Part shown: piece after piece, positions 11,112 through 22,991 of the stretch
Numbering within the stretch: the stretch's first letter is position 1
Layout: the number at the start of each line of letters is the position of its first letter
NCBI RefSeq assembly: GCF_002101785.1
Contig: NZ_LQPJ01000115.1
Span: forward strand, 1-64,000
Direction: 5' to 3'
DNA length: 64,000 nucleotides
From: Mycobacterium palustre
Lineage (GTDB): Bacteria; Actinomycetota; Actinomycetes; Mycobacteriales; Mycobacteriaceae
Program-made: the position numbers and the translations under genes
The notes under the pieces: generated by a model
Seen by the model: only the letters and a program-made list of their open reading frames with translations
Databases searched by the model: none
Told to the model about the DNA's origin: nothing

Positions 11112-12314
11112 ATGTCCGGGGTGTTTACACGGCTGGTAGGCCAAGAGGCGGTGGTGGCCGAACTGCTCGCCGCCGCCCGTTCCGCGCGCGGTGATTCCAC
11201 TCACAGCGAGTCCGGCGCCGGAACTATGACACATGCCTGGCTGATCACCGGCCCCCCCGGTTCGGGGCGCTCCATCGCCGCGGTCTGCTTCGCCGCGGCG
11301 CTGCAGTGCACCTCCGATGGCGAGCCTGGCTGCGGGCGGTGCCGGGCCTGCTCGACGACGATGGCCGGCACCCACGCCGACGTGCGCCGAATAATCCCCG
11401 AGGGCCTATCCATCGGTGTGGACGAGATGCGCGGCATCGTGCAGATCGCGTCGCGCCGCCCGACCACGGGACACCGGCAGATCGTCGTCATCGAAGACGC
11501 CGACCGGTTGACTGAGGGGGCCGCGAACGCGCTGTTGAAGGTCGTCGAGGAGCCGCCGCCGTCCACGGTGTTTTTGCTGTGCGCTCCGTCGGTGGATCCC
11601 GAGGACATCGCGGTCACGCTGCGGTCCCGGTGCCGCCACGTCTCGCTGGTCACCCCGTCGACCGAGGCCATCGCGCGCGTGCTGGTCGACGGCGGCCTGG
11701 ATGCCGACACGGCGAAGTGGGCCGCCTCGGTCAGCGGCGGGCACGTCGGGCGCGCCCGCCGCCTGGCCGTCGACGCCGACGCCCGGCAGCGACGCGAGCG
11801 GGCGCTGGGGCTGGTGCGTGACGCCGCGACCCCGTCGCGCGCCTACGCCGCCGCCGAGGAGCTGGTGGCCGCGGCCGAGGCCGAGGCCGTGGTGCTGACC
11901 GCCGACCGCGCCGAGGCCGAAACCGAGGAGCTGCGAACCGCTTTGGGCGCCGGCGGCACCGGGAAGGGCACCGCGGGTGCGCTGCGCGGAGCCACCGGCG
12001 CGCTCAAGGACCTGGAGCGGCGGCAGAAGTCGCGGCAGACCCGGGCGTCGCGCGACGCGCTGGACCGGGCGCTGATCGACCTGGCCACCTACTTTCGCGA
12101 CGCGCTCGTGGTGTCGGCGGACGCGGGGGGCGTGCGGGCCAACCACCCCGACATGGCCGATCGAGTGGCGGCGCTGGCCGCCCACGCCTCGCCCGAGCGG
12201 CTGCTGCGCTGCATCGAGGCGGTGCTGGAGTGCCGAGAGGCGCTGGCGATCAACGTCAAACCCAAGTTCGCCGTCGACGCCATGGTCGCGACCATCGGGC
12301 AGCAACTTGGGTGA
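11112..12314 (+). CDS. holB: DNA polymerase III delta-prime subunit (clamp loader)
   Basis: AAA+ clamp-loader subunit, about 400 aa, matching M. tuberculosis Rv3644c throughout. It has a P-loop-like TGPPGSGRS near residue 43, with R instead of K as is usual for catalytically inactive delta-prime. A four-cysteine zinc module follows (C...GCGRCRAC), then the EDADRLTEGAANALLKVVEE sensor region. It loads the beta clamp during replication. The ATG at 11112 gives MSGVFTRLVGQE; an upstream GTG at 11091 is in frame but lacks conservation. The start region is divergent from the cyclase gene. A tRNA gene follows 42 bases downstream. Confidence 0.92.
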   Translation: MSGVFTRLVGQEAVVAELLAAARSARGDSTHSESGAGTMTHAWLITGPPGSGRSIAAVCFAAALQCTSDGEPGCGRCRACSTTMAGTHADVRRIIPEGLSIGVDEMRGIVQIASRRPTTGHRQIVVIEDADRLTEGAANALLKVVEEPPPSTVFLLCAPSVDPEDIAVTLRSRCRHVSLVTPSTEAIARVLVDGGLDADTAKWAASVSGGHVGRARRLAVDADARQRRERALGLVRDAATPSRAYAAAEELVAAAEAEAVVLTADRAEAETEELRTALGAGGTGKGTAGALRGATGALKDLERRQKSRQTRASRDALDRALIDLATYFRDALVVSADAGGVRANHPDMADRVAALAAHASPERLLRCIEAVLECREALAINVKPKFAVDAMVATIGQQLG

Positions 12315-12356
12315 CTCGGGACGCCTGCCGTAGACTCGTGCCGCCCGGCAGGGCAC

Positions 12357-12432
12357 GCCACCTTAGCTCAGTCGGTAGAGCGGCTCACTCGTAATGAGCA
12401 GGTCAGGAGTTCGATTCTCCTAGGTGGCTCCA
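12357..12432 (+). tRNA. tRNA-Thr (anticodon CGT), CCA encoded
   Basis: The acceptor stem GCCACCT (12357-12363) pairs with AGGTGGC (12422-12428). The D arm is AGCTCAGTCGGTAGAGC. The anticodon stem GCTCA/TGAGC encloses the loop CTCGTAA with anticodon CGT at 12390-12392, and the T arm GGAGTTCGATTCTCC is canonical. Discriminator T is followed by a genomic CCA at 12430-12432. It sits directly after holB, as in M. tuberculosis. Confidence 0.97.
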
Positions 12433-12501
12433 GTTTTATGTCGCAGTTGTCGCGCGAGAGGGGTATCGCCCTTCCGCGTCGCGCGTCGGCGGTTCGCACG
12501 A

Positions 12502-15244
<2,743 letters not shown>

Positions 15245-15249
15245 CCAAG

Positions 15250-15603
15250 CTAGCGCGGTTCGGCCACCTCTTCGGGTTGCTGCGCGCCCTCCAGCGCCAC
15301 GGCCCGCGCCAGCCGCGCGTACCGCAGCTCGAGATCCTTGAACCGCATGTAGGTGCTCAGCGTGGTGAAGCTGAACGCCATGATCAGCGCGTAGAGCATC
15401 AGGTCGGTGCCGCGGCGCACCCCGAACCAGTGCGCCACCACCGTCGTGTCGTCGGGGCGCAGCACGGCATAGATGCCGCCCAGCACGAACAACACGTATC
15501 CGACCTTTACCCAGGCCCGCGACCGCGCGTTGCGGCGCGACCGCAGCAGGTAGACCAGCAGCGCGACGATCGAGGAGATCAGCAGCACCTGGATCCAGTT
15601 CAT
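15250..15603 (-). CDS. Small DUF2304-type membrane protein (Rv3632-like), partner of PpgS
   Basis: 117 aa. Three hydrophobic segments (about residues 3-20, 33-46 and 66-84) and a charged C-terminal helix identify the DUF2304 family, usually encoded next to a GT2 polyprenyl-phosphate glycosyltransferase. In M. tuberculosis the ortholog Rv3632 stimulates the synthase encoded by Rv3631. Here it lies 13 bases downstream of ppgS on the same strand, so the two are surely co-transcribed. Likely anchors or activates PpgS at the plasma membrane. Confidence 0.85.
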   Translation of the reverse strand: MNWIQVLLISSIVALLVYLLRSRRNARSRAWVKVGYVLFVLGGIYAVLRPDDTTVVAHWFGVRRGTDLMLYALIMAFSFTTLSTYMRFKDLELRYARLARAVALEGAQQPEEVAEPR

Positions 15604-15616
15604 CGTTGCGTCCTAT

Positions 15617-16318
15617 TCATCTTGGAATCCTCCCTCGCAGGAACCCGTCGAAGACGATGTTGACGCCGTTGAGCAGCGGCTGCCCCTTGGACTTCGAGTA
15701 TTCGGTGTAGAGCACCTCGACCGGGTATTCGGTTACACGCCAATGGTTTTCGGCGATCATCACGATGATTTCGTTGGCGTGGCTCATCCCGCTCATGGTG
15801 ATGTCCAGCCCGTCGGCGACCTTCTTGTTGAAGACCCGCAGCCCATTGTTGGTGTCCGTCAAGCCAAGTCGCCGACCGCGGCGGCTCAGCCTGGCCGCGG
15901 TGCGCAGCACCATCCGCTTGACGAACGGCGGCCGGCTGCCCTCGTCGGTGCCGAACCGCGTCCCGATCACGACGTCGACGTCACCGGCGCCGAGCCGGTC
16001 GATCATCGCGACCAGATCCTTGACGCGGTGCTGGCCGTCGGCGTCGAAGGTGGCGAAAACCAGCGCGCCGGGCCGCTTCCGGGCGTATTCGACTCCGGTC
16101 TGGATGGCCGCGCCCTGACCCAGGTTGATCGGGTGGCGCACCAGGTGGGCCCCGGCCTTCCGGGCGATTTCGCCGGTGCCGTCGGTGCTGCCGTCGTCGA
16201 CGCAGACGACGTGATCAAAGACCGAGCGGACGTCGGCGATCACCTCGCCGATGACGGCGGCTTCGTTGAAGGCGGGAATGACGATCCAGACGCCCGGGTA
16301 ATGCGTTTCACTGTCCAT
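15617..16318 (-). CDS. ppgS: Polyprenyl-phospho-N-acetylgalactosaminyl synthase, GT2 family (Rv3631-like)
   Basis: 233 aa GT-A glycosyltransferase. VIPAFNEAAVIGEVI opens the domain, CVDDGSTDGTGEIA holds the nucleotide-binding aspartates, and ATFDADGQH is the DxD metal site. The Rv3631 family transfers GalNAc-phosphate from UDP-GalNAc to decaprenyl phosphate. That lipid donor supplies the galactosamine substituent of mycobacterial arabinogalactan. It acts at the cytoplasmic face. ATG start at 16318. The gene is followed by its small membrane partner, and the flippase-like gene lies 23 bases upstream, suggesting one envelope-modification operon. Confidence 0.88.
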   Translation of the reverse strand: MDSETHYPGVWIVIPAFNEAAVIGEVIADVRSVFDHVVCVDDGSTDGTGEIARKAGAHLVRHPINLGQGAAIQTGVEYARKRPGALVFATFDADGQHRVKDLVAMIDRLGAGDVDVVIGTRFGTDEGSRPPFVKRMVLRTAARLSRRGRRLGLTDTNNGLRVFNKKVADGLDITMSGMSHANEIIVMIAENHWRVTEYPVEVLYTEYSKSKGQPLLNGVNIVFDGFLRGRIPR

Positions 16319-16341
16319 TCAAGCCCACAAGGTACACGGGA

Positions 16342-17604
16342 TCAGGCGGTCGGGCGCCCGGCGCGCGCCAGCGACACCAGGTGCACCGCGATTCCCACCA
16401 GCGGTCCGCACAGCAGGCCGACGACGGTCCGGGTCTGCAGGGGCAACGGCAACAGCAGCAGCAGCCCCGAGGCGACCGTCGCACCCACCCAGCCCGCGGC
16501 GTAGGCCCGGTGCATCGCGGCGGCGACGGCGGCGGCCCCGGTCAGGGTCAGCATCGCGATCGCGAGGGCGGCCGCCGTCAGCCAGGCCAGCAGCGCGCTG
16601 CTGGCCTGGTACTGCGCCCCGAAGGCCACCCGCAGCAGCCACGGCCCCACCATCCCCGCGGCCGCCACCCCGACCGCGCCGATGCCGGCGACGATCGCCG
16701 CCGGCGTCACCAGCGCCCGAACCCGGTCGGTGCGCTCGTCGACGAAATGGGCGATCAGGTTGCCTTGCATCGCCGTCAGCGGCACCAGCAGCGGCGCGCG
16801 CGTCAGCGTCACCGCCAGGATGATCACCCCGCCCTCCGCCCCCAGTTGCGTGCTGGTCAGCTTCAGCAGCACGGGAAAACCCATCACCAGGATCGCGCTG
16901 GCTCCCGCCGCGGTGATGGAGTGGGCGGCGCCGCGCAAAAATGTCGCGGTGCCGCCCGGCGTCAGCAGCCGGGCCGCGACCCGGGCGGTCGGGGAGGCGC
17001 CCAGCACGATCAGCCAGGCCGCCGCACCCGCCACGGTCGCCCACAGGAAGCCGGCCAGCCCCCAGCCGATCACGAAGGTCGCCCCGGCGACCGCCACCCG
17101 GATCACGGCGTCGGTCACCATCAGCGACCCGTACACCGTCCACTGATTGGTGCCGGCCAGCATCCCCAACAGCGTGGCGTGCAGGCAGAACCCGGCGAGT
17201 CCGACGGCCAGCAGCGCCACCGACAGCCAGCGCGCCTCGACGAACACCCGCCCGCCCCACAGCGGCGAGCTTCCCGCGATCACCGCGGGGGCGGCGACGC
17301 CGACCATCGCTGCCACCCGCAGCGGATGGGTCCGGCGGCCGACGACCTCGATGTACTGCGTCGAGCGGACCTCCCGGGTGGCCTCCTGCAGCAGCCCGTT
17401 GGCCGCGCCGGTGACCAACCCGAACGCGCCCCAGAACACCCCGAACACCGAAAAGCCGCTCGGGGCCAGGTCGCGGGCGGCCAGGTAGATCACCGCGTAG
17501 CCGCACAGCGCGGTTACCGCGGTCGCGGTGGCGACCCGGGCCACGCTGCCGCGCGCGATCGGGCCGGCCCCGGTGGAGGCTTCGGTACCGTCGACTTCGG
17601 GCAT
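16342..17604 (-). CDS. Polysaccharide flippase-like membrane protein (Rv3630-like)
   Basis: About 420 aa with 12 or so hydrophobic helices and a short hydrophilic N-terminus. Overall character resembles the MOP/Wzx superfamily of lipid-linked sugar flippases. It lies immediately upstream of ppgS on the same strand, so it may translocate the lipid-linked galactosamine made by PpgS; that link is inference from neighbourhood. The ATG at 17604 (MPEVDGTEAS) is preferred; the frame is open further to 17739 but would run into the promoter region of the divergent Rv3629c-like gene. Confidence 0.75.
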   Translation of the reverse strand: MPEVDGTEASTGAGPIARGSVARVATATAVTALCGYAVIYLAARDLAPSGFSVFGVFWGAFGLVTGAANGLLQEATREVRSTQYIEVVGRRTHPLRVAAMVGVAAPAVIAGSSPLWGGRVFVEARWLSVALLAVGLAGFCLHATLLGMLAGTNQWTVYGSLMVTDAVIRVAVAGATFVIGWGLAGFLWATVAGAAAWLIVLGASPTARVAARLLTPGGTATFLRGAAHSITAAGASAILVMGFPVLLKLTSTQLGAEGGVIILAVTLTRAPLLVPLTAMQGNLIAHFVDERTDRVRALVTPAAIVAGIGAVGVAAAGMVGPWLLRVAFGAQYQASSALLAWLTAAALAIAMLTLTGAAAVAAAMHRAYAAGWVGATVASGLLLLLPLPLQTRTVVGLLCGPLVGIAVHLVSLARAGRPTA

Positions 17605-17695
17605 CGCCACAATTTGAAAATAGTAAGTGCGCAGGACTGGCGGCCCGGGTCGGCGAAACGGATCGCTAGGGTTGGCGACTGTCGAGAAAGGATCC

Positions 17696-18844
17696 ATGGC
17701 CGCGCTCCGCACCTTTGGTTTTTCGCTGTTGTGCGCCATCGCGGCCCTCGTTGTCGGCTACGCGCACGGCGGCCTGAACGCCATGTTCCTGCTGCTGGTG
17801 CTCGCCATGCTCGAAATCTCGCTGTCCTTCGACAACGCCGTCATCAACGCGGCGATCCTCAAGCGGATGAGCCGCTTTTGGCGGCGGATGTTCCTGACGG
17901 TCGGGATCGTGATCGCCGTGTTCGGCATGCGGCTGGTCTTCCCGTTGGTCATCGTGTGGGCGACCGCGGGCATCGGGCCGGTGCGCTCGATGGAGCTGGC
18001 GCTCGATCCGCCGGCACACGGCGCGCTGGAGTACCCCGACGGCTCGCCCAGCTACGAGAAGCTGATCGTCGCGGCTCACCCGCAGATCGCGGCCTTCGGA
18101 GGGACGTTCCTGCTGATGCTGTTTTTGGATTTCCTCTTTCACGACCGAGACATCAAGTGGCTCAAGTGGATTGAGGTGCCTTTCGCCCGCGTTGGCCGGC
18201 TCGGACAGGTGCCGGTGGTGGTGGCCGGCGTCGCGCTGGTGCTCGCCGGGACCGCATTGACGCACTCCAGCGACGAACGCGCGACGGTGCTCAACGCCGG
18301 GGTGCTGGGCCTGGTGACCTACCTGGTCGTCAACGGATTGAGCCGGGCCTTTCGGCCAACCGACGTCGACGTCGGGACCGCCCGCACGGCCGTCGGCAAG
18401 GCGGCGCTGGGCCTGTTCGCATATCTCGAGGTGCTCGACGCCGCCTTCTCGTTCGACGGGGTGACCGGCGCCTTCGCGATCACGTCCGATCCGATCGTCA
18501 TCGCGCTGGGCCTGGGGCTGGTGGGCTCGATGTTCGTCCGCTCGATCACCATCTACTTGGTCCGGCAGGACACGCTGGACCGCTACGTCTACTTGGAGCA
18601 CGGCGCGCACTGGGCGATCGGCGTGCTGGCCGTGATCATGCTGCTCTCCATCGAGCCGCGGTTCGAGGTCCCCGAGGTCGCCGCCGCCTCGGTGGGCGTG
18701 GTCTTCATCGGGGCGGCGCTGGCCTGGAGCGTGTGGCGCAACCGGCGCAACGCGCGCCCGCCCTGGCCGGTCAAACCTGACCGGTCAGGCCCCGATCTGG
18801 CCGGCGATGCGCCGCTCGATGCTGGCCCGCGCCGGGGCCGGTAG
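17696..18844 (+). CDS. TerC/DUF475-family integral membrane protein (Rv3629c-like)
   Basis: About 382 aa with roughly nine membrane helices. Two intramembrane acidic motifs, LEISLSFDNAVINAAIL and LDAAFSFDGVTGAF, form the inverted-repeat signature of TerC-like (LysE superfamily) proteins; some members export metal ions such as manganese. Substrate here is unknown. The ATG at 17696 follows GAGAAAGGA. The final 20 residues (DRSGPDLAGDAPLDAGPRRGR) are hydrophilic and overlap an antisense coding remnant at 18785, so the natural C-terminus may have been altered. Confidence 0.82.
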   Translation: MAALRTFGFSLLCAIAALVVGYAHGGLNAMFLLLVLAMLEISLSFDNAVINAAILKRMSRFWRRMFLTVGIVIAVFGMRLVFPLVIVWATAGIGPVRSMELALDPPAHGALEYPDGSPSYEKLIVAAHPQIAAFGGTFLLMLFLDFLFHDRDIKWLKWIEVPFARVGRLGQVPVVVAGVALVLAGTALTHSSDERATVLNAGVLGLVTYLVVNGLSRAFRPTDVDVGTARTAVGKAALGLFAYLEVLDAAFSFDGVTGAFAITSDPIVIALGLGLVGSMFVRSITIYLVRQDTLDRYVYLEHGAHWAIGVLAVIMLLSIEPRFEVPEVAAASVGVVFIGAALAWSVWRNRRNARPPWPVKPDRSGPDLAGDAPLDAGPRRGR

Positions 18845-18900
18845 CACGATCAGGCCGTCGAGCTCCTTGCCGGCACGCGCGTAGACGCTCTGCCGCTCCT
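18785..18900 (-). pseudogene. Possible 3' gene remnant overlapping the end of the Rv3629c-like gene
   Basis: On the minus strand a protein-like stretch (ERQSVYARAGKELDGLIVLP, then APARASIERRIAGQIGA) ends at a TGA (18787-18785). It is preceded immediately by an in-frame stop and has no start codon. The composition looks like a real C-terminus rather than random antisense. I do not recognise the family. It could be the tail of a deleted gene or chance. Confidence 0.25.
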
Positions 18901-18963
18901 AGTGGGCAGCGCCCGCATCGACGCTTCGGCGCGCCGCGGTTACGCCGGAAGCGTCAGCGGGCC

Positions 18964-19452
18964 CTAATGTTCGGCCGCTTTGAACCGCTCCACCGAACGC
19001 TGCACCTCGGCTTCGGCTTCGGCCCGGTCGACCCAGTTGGCCGTCTTGACGAACTTGCCCGGCTCGAGCGCCTTGTATTGCGAGAAGAAGTGCTTGATCA
19101 CGTCGAGCTCGAATTGCGGGACGTCCCCGATGTCCTGGATGTGGTCCCACCGGAGGTCACCGGCCGGAACGCAGAGCACCTTGTCGTCGCCACCGGCCTC
19201 GTCGACCATCCGGAACATTCCGACCGGACGCGCCTCCACGATCACGCCGGGGAACACCGGCTGCGGCAGCAGCACCAGCGCATCCAGCGGGTCGCCGTCC
19301 TCGCCCAGCGTGTCCTCGATGAAGCCGTAATCGGTGGGGTAGGCCATCGACGTGTACAGGTAGCGGTCCAGGCGCACCCGCCCGGTTTCGTGATCGACCT
19401 CGTACTTGTTGCGCTGGCCTTTCGGAATCTCGATGGTCACGTCGAATTGCAC
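18964..19452 (-). CDS. ppa: Inorganic pyrophosphatase
   Basis: Hydrolyses pyrophosphate to phosphate, pulling biosynthetic reactions forward; soluble, cytoplasmic, magnesium dependent. The 162 residues equal the length of M. tuberculosis Rv3628. Family I features: [13 protein letters not shown] near residue 9, TDYGFIEDT, and the acidic metal-binding signature [12 protein letters not shown] around residue 50-61. ATG start at 19452. It is divergent from the DD-carboxypeptidase gene, with about 110 bases between starts. Confidence 0.96.
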   Translation of the reverse strand: MQFDVTIEIPKGQRNKYEVDHETGRVRLDRYLYTSMAYPTDYGFIEDTLGEDGDPLDALVLLPQPVFPGVIVEARPVGMFRMVDEAGGDDKVLCVPAGDLRWDHIQDIGDVPQFELDVIKHFFSQYKALEPGKFVKTANWVDRAEAEAEVQRSVERFKAAEH

Positions 19453-19478
19453 CGTGCCGGCTCCTTTATGAGGGATAG

Positions 19479-19510
19479 TCCTGGGTAGCTCAGTTGGTCG
19501 GGCATCACCC
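19479..19510 (+). other. tRNA 5'-half-like fragment
   Basis: TCCTGGG-TA-GCTCAGTTGGTCGGGC resembles an acceptor 5' strand plus a complete D arm (GCTC pairs with GGGC). No anticodon arm, T arm or acceptor 3' strand follows. It lies in the ppa/carboxypeptidase intergenic region and could be a relic of a tRNA-directed integration or a coincidence. Confidence 0.3.
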
Positions 19511-19566
19511 TAGTCGAGCGTTACCGGGCCGATTCGGCAGAATGGGTTCAAACAGTCAGGAGAGTG

Positions 19567-20952
19567 ATGGGTCCGACTCGCTGGCGGAAATCCACCCAGG
19601 TGTTCATCGGGTTGGCCGTGCTGGCGTTCGTCGCCGCCGTGGTGGCCGCGGCGACGTTTTTCACCACGGGCGGTCACGGCGCCGGGGCCGCACACGTCCC
19701 GGTGCCCCCGCCGCGCCCGCCGACCGTCAAGCCGGGGATGGTCCCCGTCGCCGACACCGCCGAGACGCCCAGCCCCGCCGGGGTGGCGGCCACCCTGGGC
19801 CCGGCGGCGGCCGACCCCAACCTCGGCAGGCTCGGCGGGCGCATCACCGACGCCATCACCGGCAAAGAGCTGTGGCAGGTCGCCGAGGACCTGCCGCTGA
19901 CCCCGGCGTCGACCAACAAGGTCCTGACCGCGGCCGCGGCGCTGTTGACGCTGGACCGCCAGGCCCGCATCAGCACCCGCGTGGTGGCCGGCAGCCAAAA
20001 CGCGCAGGGGCCCGTCGTGCTGGTCGGCGCCGGTGACCCGCTGTTGTCGGCCGCGCCGCCCGGCGTGGACACCTGGTACCGCGGGTCGGCGCGCATCAGC
20101 GACCTCGTCGAGCAGATCCGCCGCAGCGGCATGACACCGACGTCGGTACAGGTGGACACCTCCGCCTTCAGCGGCCCGACGATGGCGCAGGGCTGGGATC
20201 CGGCCGACGTCGACAACGGCGACATCGCGCCGATCGAGTCCGTGATGGTCGACGCCGGGCGCATCCAGCCCACCACGGTCAATTCGAGGCGGTCCAAGAC
20301 GCCGGCGCTGGACGCGGGGCGGGAGCTGGCCAAGGCGCTGGGCCTGGACCCCGCCGCGGTGACGATCGCGACCGCGCCGGCCGGGGCGCGGCAGCTCGCC
20401 GTGGTGCAGTCCGCGCCGCTCATCCAGCGGCTGCAGCAGATGATGGACCACTCCGACAACGTGATGGCCGAGTGCATCGCTCGGGAGGTGGCGGCCGCGA
20501 TCAACCGGCCCCGCAGCTTCGCCGGCGCCGTCGACGCGGTCACCAACCGGTTGAGCACCGCGCACGTCGACACGGCCGGGGCCGCGCTGATGGATTCCAG
20601 CGGCCTGTCGGTCGACGACCGCTTGACGGCCAAGACGCTCGACGGCGTCGTGCAGGCGGCCGCCGGCCCGGACCAGCCGGCCCTGCGCGCCCTGCTGGAC
20701 CTGCTTCCCATCGCCGGCGGCAGCGGGACGCTGGCCGACCGGTTCCTCGACCCGGCCACCGACCGCGGTCCGGCCGGGTGGCTGCGGGCCAAGACCGGCT
20801 CGCTCACCGACATCAACTCCCTGGTCGGGGTGCTCACCGACCGCACCGGGCGGGTGCTGACGTTCGCCTTCATCTCCAACGCCGCCGGACCCAACGGCCG
20901 CAACGCGATGGACGCCCTGGCCAGCAGGTTGTGGACCTGCGGGTGCGCATGA
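19567..20952 (+). CDS. D-alanyl-D-alanine carboxypeptidase, PBP4/S13 family (Rv3627c-like)
   Basis: Peptidoglycan-trimming enzyme of about 461 aa. An N-terminal signal anchor (residues 11-35) and a proline-rich linker precede the catalytic domain. Active-site motifs are complete: STNK (SxxK, near residue 115), SDN (within MDHSDNVMAECIA) and KTG (within LRAKTGSLTDINS). It acts outside the membrane, removing the terminal D-Ala of pentapeptides and possibly cutting cross-links. ATG at 19567 after AGGAGAGTG (the GTG at 19564 is an alternative). Its stop overlaps the next start (ATGA), so the four genes carboxypeptidase-zincin-tilS-hpt form one operon. Confidence 0.92.
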   Translation: MGPTRWRKSTQVFIGLAVLAFVAAVVAAATFFTTGGHGAGAAHVPVPPPRPPTVKPGMVPVADTAETPSPAGVAATLGPAAADPNLGRLGGRITDAITGKELWQVAEDLPLTPASTNKVLTAAAALLTLDRQARISTRVVAGSQNAQGPVVLVGAGDPLLSAAPPGVDTWYRGSARISDLVEQIRRSGMTPTSVQVDTSAFSGPTMAQGWDPADVDNGDIAPIESVMVDAGRIQPTTVNSRRSKTPALDAGRELAKALGLDPAAVTIATAPAGARQLAVVQSAPLIQRLQQMMDHSDNVMAECIAREVAAAINRPRSFAGAVDAVTNRLSTAHVDTAGAALMDSSGLSVDDRLTAKTLDGVVQAAAGPDQPALRALLDLLPIAGGSGTLADRFLDPATDRGPAGWLRAKTGSLTDINSLVGVLTDRTGRVLTFAFISNAAGPNGRNAMDALASRLWTCGCA

Positions 20953-22004
20953 CCCCATCGTCGAACCTGACCCTGGGAACCGCCGTGGACTGGCGGTTCG
21001 CGGCCACGGTCGGCCAGCGCCTGGCACGGCCGGGCCCGGCGGCCAGTGACTACACCCGCCGCCGGGTGATCGACGAACTGACCGACGCGGCCGCCAAGGC
21101 CGAACCGCCGGTGCGCGACGTCACGGGCCTGGCCACCAATGGGGCGGTGCCGCCGGCCCGCATCGTCGACCGCGCCGAATGGATTGGGGCCGCGGCCGAG
21201 TCGATGCGAGTGATGACCAAGGGTGGCGAAAAGCCGCGCGGCTTTTTCACCGGGCGCATCACCGGCGCGCAGACCGGCGCGGTGCTGGCGTTCGTGTCGT
21301 CCGGCATCCTCGGCCAGTACGACCCGTTCGCCACCGGTAACGGGGCCGGGGCGGGCCTGCTGCTCCTGGTGTATCCGAACGTCATCGCCGTCGAGCGCCA
21401 GCTGCGGGTGGAGCCGTCCGACTTCCGGTTGTGGGTGTGCCTGCACGAGGTGACTCACCGGGTGCAGTTCACCGCCAATCGCTGGCTGGCCGACTACATG
21501 TCGGAGTCGCTGGGGCTGCTCACCCAGGACGCCGGCGAAGACATCACGCACGTGGCGCGCCGGCTCGCCGAGTTCGTCCGCAACCGCGGCGCCGGGGACG
21601 GGCCCGACGCCGGCTCGCCGATTCTGGGCCTGGTGCGCGCCGTGCAATCCGAGCCGCAACGCAAGGCCCTCGATCAGCTGCTGGTGCTCGGCACCCTGCT
21701 GGAGGGCCACGCCGACCACGTCATGGATGCGGTCGGGCCGCGGGTGGTGCCGTCGGTGGCCACCATCCGGCGGCGGTTCGACGAGCGTCGCCACCGCAAG
21801 CAACCCCCGCTGCAGCGGCTGTTGCGCGCGCTGCTCGGTCTCGACGCCAAGCTGAGCCAATACACCCGCGGCAAGGCGTTCGTCGACCACGTGGTGGGCA
21901 GGGTCGGGATGGAACGGTTCAACGCCGTCTGGTCGGGTCCCGAGACGCTGCCGCTGCCCGCCGAGATCGAAGACCCTTCGCGATGGATCGACAGGGTGCT
22001 GTAG
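20949..22004 (+). CDS. Zincin-like metalloprotease-fold protein (Rv3626c-like)
   Basis: 351 aa, of the actinobacterial zinc-dependent metalloprotease-like family (zincin_2). The key motif is HEVTHRVQF, an HExxH zinc site near residue 167. A downstream glutamate in LLEGHADHVMDA may be the third ligand. A short hydrophobic patch (GAVLAFVSSGIL and GLLLLVYPNVIAV) lies in the middle. The ATG overlaps the preceding stop, and the 3' end overlaps tilS by 22 bases, so translation is coupled. No substrate is known for the family. Confidence 0.87.
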   Translation: MTPSSNLTLGTAVDWRFAATVGQRLARPGPAASDYTRRRVIDELTDAAAKAEPPVRDVTGLATNGAVPPARIVDRAEWIGAAAESMRVMTKGGEKPRGFFTGRITGAQTGAVLAFVSSGILGQYDPFATGNGAGAGLLLLVYPNVIAVERQLRVEPSDFRLWVCLHEVTHRVQFTANRWLADYMSESLGLLTQDAGEDITHVARRLAEFVRNRGAGDGPDAGSPILGLVRAVQSEPQRKALDQLLVLGTLLEGHADHVMDAVGPRVVPSVATIRRRFDERRHRKQPPLQRLLRALLGLDAKLSQYTRGKAFVDHVVGRVGMERFNAVWSGPETLPLPAEIEDPSRWIDRVL

Positions 22005-22942
22005 GGCAGCTGCGCACGGCTGTCGAAGCGTTCGCCCGGACCCATCTCGGCGGCGAGGAGCGCTGGTGCGTGGCGCTGTCCGGCGGCCCCGACTCGCTGG
22101 CGCTGACCGCCGTCGCGGCCCCGCTGCGGCCCACCACCGCGCTGATCGTCGACCACGGCCTGCAGGCCGACTCGGCCGCCGTCGCCGAGACCGCGCGACA
22201 GCAAGCGCTCGCGGTGGGATGCGTTGCTGCGCAAGTGCTTTCGGTGCAGGTCGGGGTGGAGGGCGGCCCGGAGGCGGCCGCGCGCACCGCCCGTTACGCC
22301 GCGCTCGACTCGCGGCGCGACGGGCCGGTGCTGCTGGCCCACACCCTCGACGATCAGGCGGAGACGGTGCTGCTGGGCCTGGGGCGCGGCTCGGGGGTGC
22401 GCTCGATCGCGGGGATGCGCCCGCACGACCCGCCATGGTGCCGGCCGCTGTTGGGGGTGCGACGCGCCGTCACGCACGCCGCGTGCCGGGAGCTGGGCCT
22501 GGCCGCGTGGCAGGACCCGCACAACAGCGACCGCCGATTCACCCGCGCGAGGCTGCGTCTCGAAGCGCTGCCGCTGCTGGAGGACATCCTGGGTGGCGGT
22601 GTGGCCGAGGCGCTGGCCCGCACCGCCACGGCGCTGCGCGAGGACACCGAGCTGCTCGACGCGCTCGCCGAGGAGGCCCGCCCCGGCGTGCAAGAGGATG
22701 CGGGGCTGGTCGCCCGGGACTTGGCCGAGCTGCCCGGGCCGGTGCGGCGCAGGGTGATCCGCGGGTGGCTGCTGGCCGCGGGCGCGACCGGGTTGACCGA
22801 CAAGCAGATCCGCGGCGTGGACGCGTTGGTCACCGCCTGGCGCGGGCAGGGCGGCGTGGCGGTGGGCTCGGCGTTGCGCGGTGAGCGGTTGATCGCCGGG
22901 CGGCGCGACGGCCTGCTCACGATGTGGCGCGAACCTGTGTAA
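21983..22942 (+). CDS. tilS: tRNA(Ile)-lysidine synthetase
   Basis: Converts the wobble cytidine of tRNA-Ile(CAU) to lysidine so that it reads AUA; essential for decoding fidelity. The 319-aa protein has the PP-loop ATPase motif SGGPDS at residues 33-38 and continues [28 protein letters not shown] and [14 protein letters not shown], all TilS hallmarks. The ATG at 21983 ([11 protein letters not shown]) lies inside the zincin gene end and gives the same N-terminus as M. tuberculosis Rv3625c. hpt follows, the same pairing as in many Gram-positive genomes. Confidence 0.95.
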   Translation: MDRQGAVGQLRTAVEAFARTHLGGEERWCVALSGGPDSLALTAVAAPLRPTTALIVDHGLQADSAAVAETARQQALAVGCVAAQVLSVQVGVEGGPEAAARTARYAALDSRRDGPVLLAHTLDDQAETVLLGLGRGSGVRSIAGMRPHDPPWCRPLLGVRRAVTHAACRELGLAAWQDPHNSDRRFTRARLRLEALPLLEDILGGGVAEALARTATALREDTELLDALAEEARPGVQEDAGLVARDLAELPGPVRRRVIRGWLLAAGATGLTDKQIRGVDALVTAWRGQGGVAVGSALRGERLIAGRRDGLLTMWREPV

Positions 22943-22991
22943 ACGGGGGCCGCCGTTGGTTATCGGCCCGTGCGCGTGGCACTCTGTGGGC

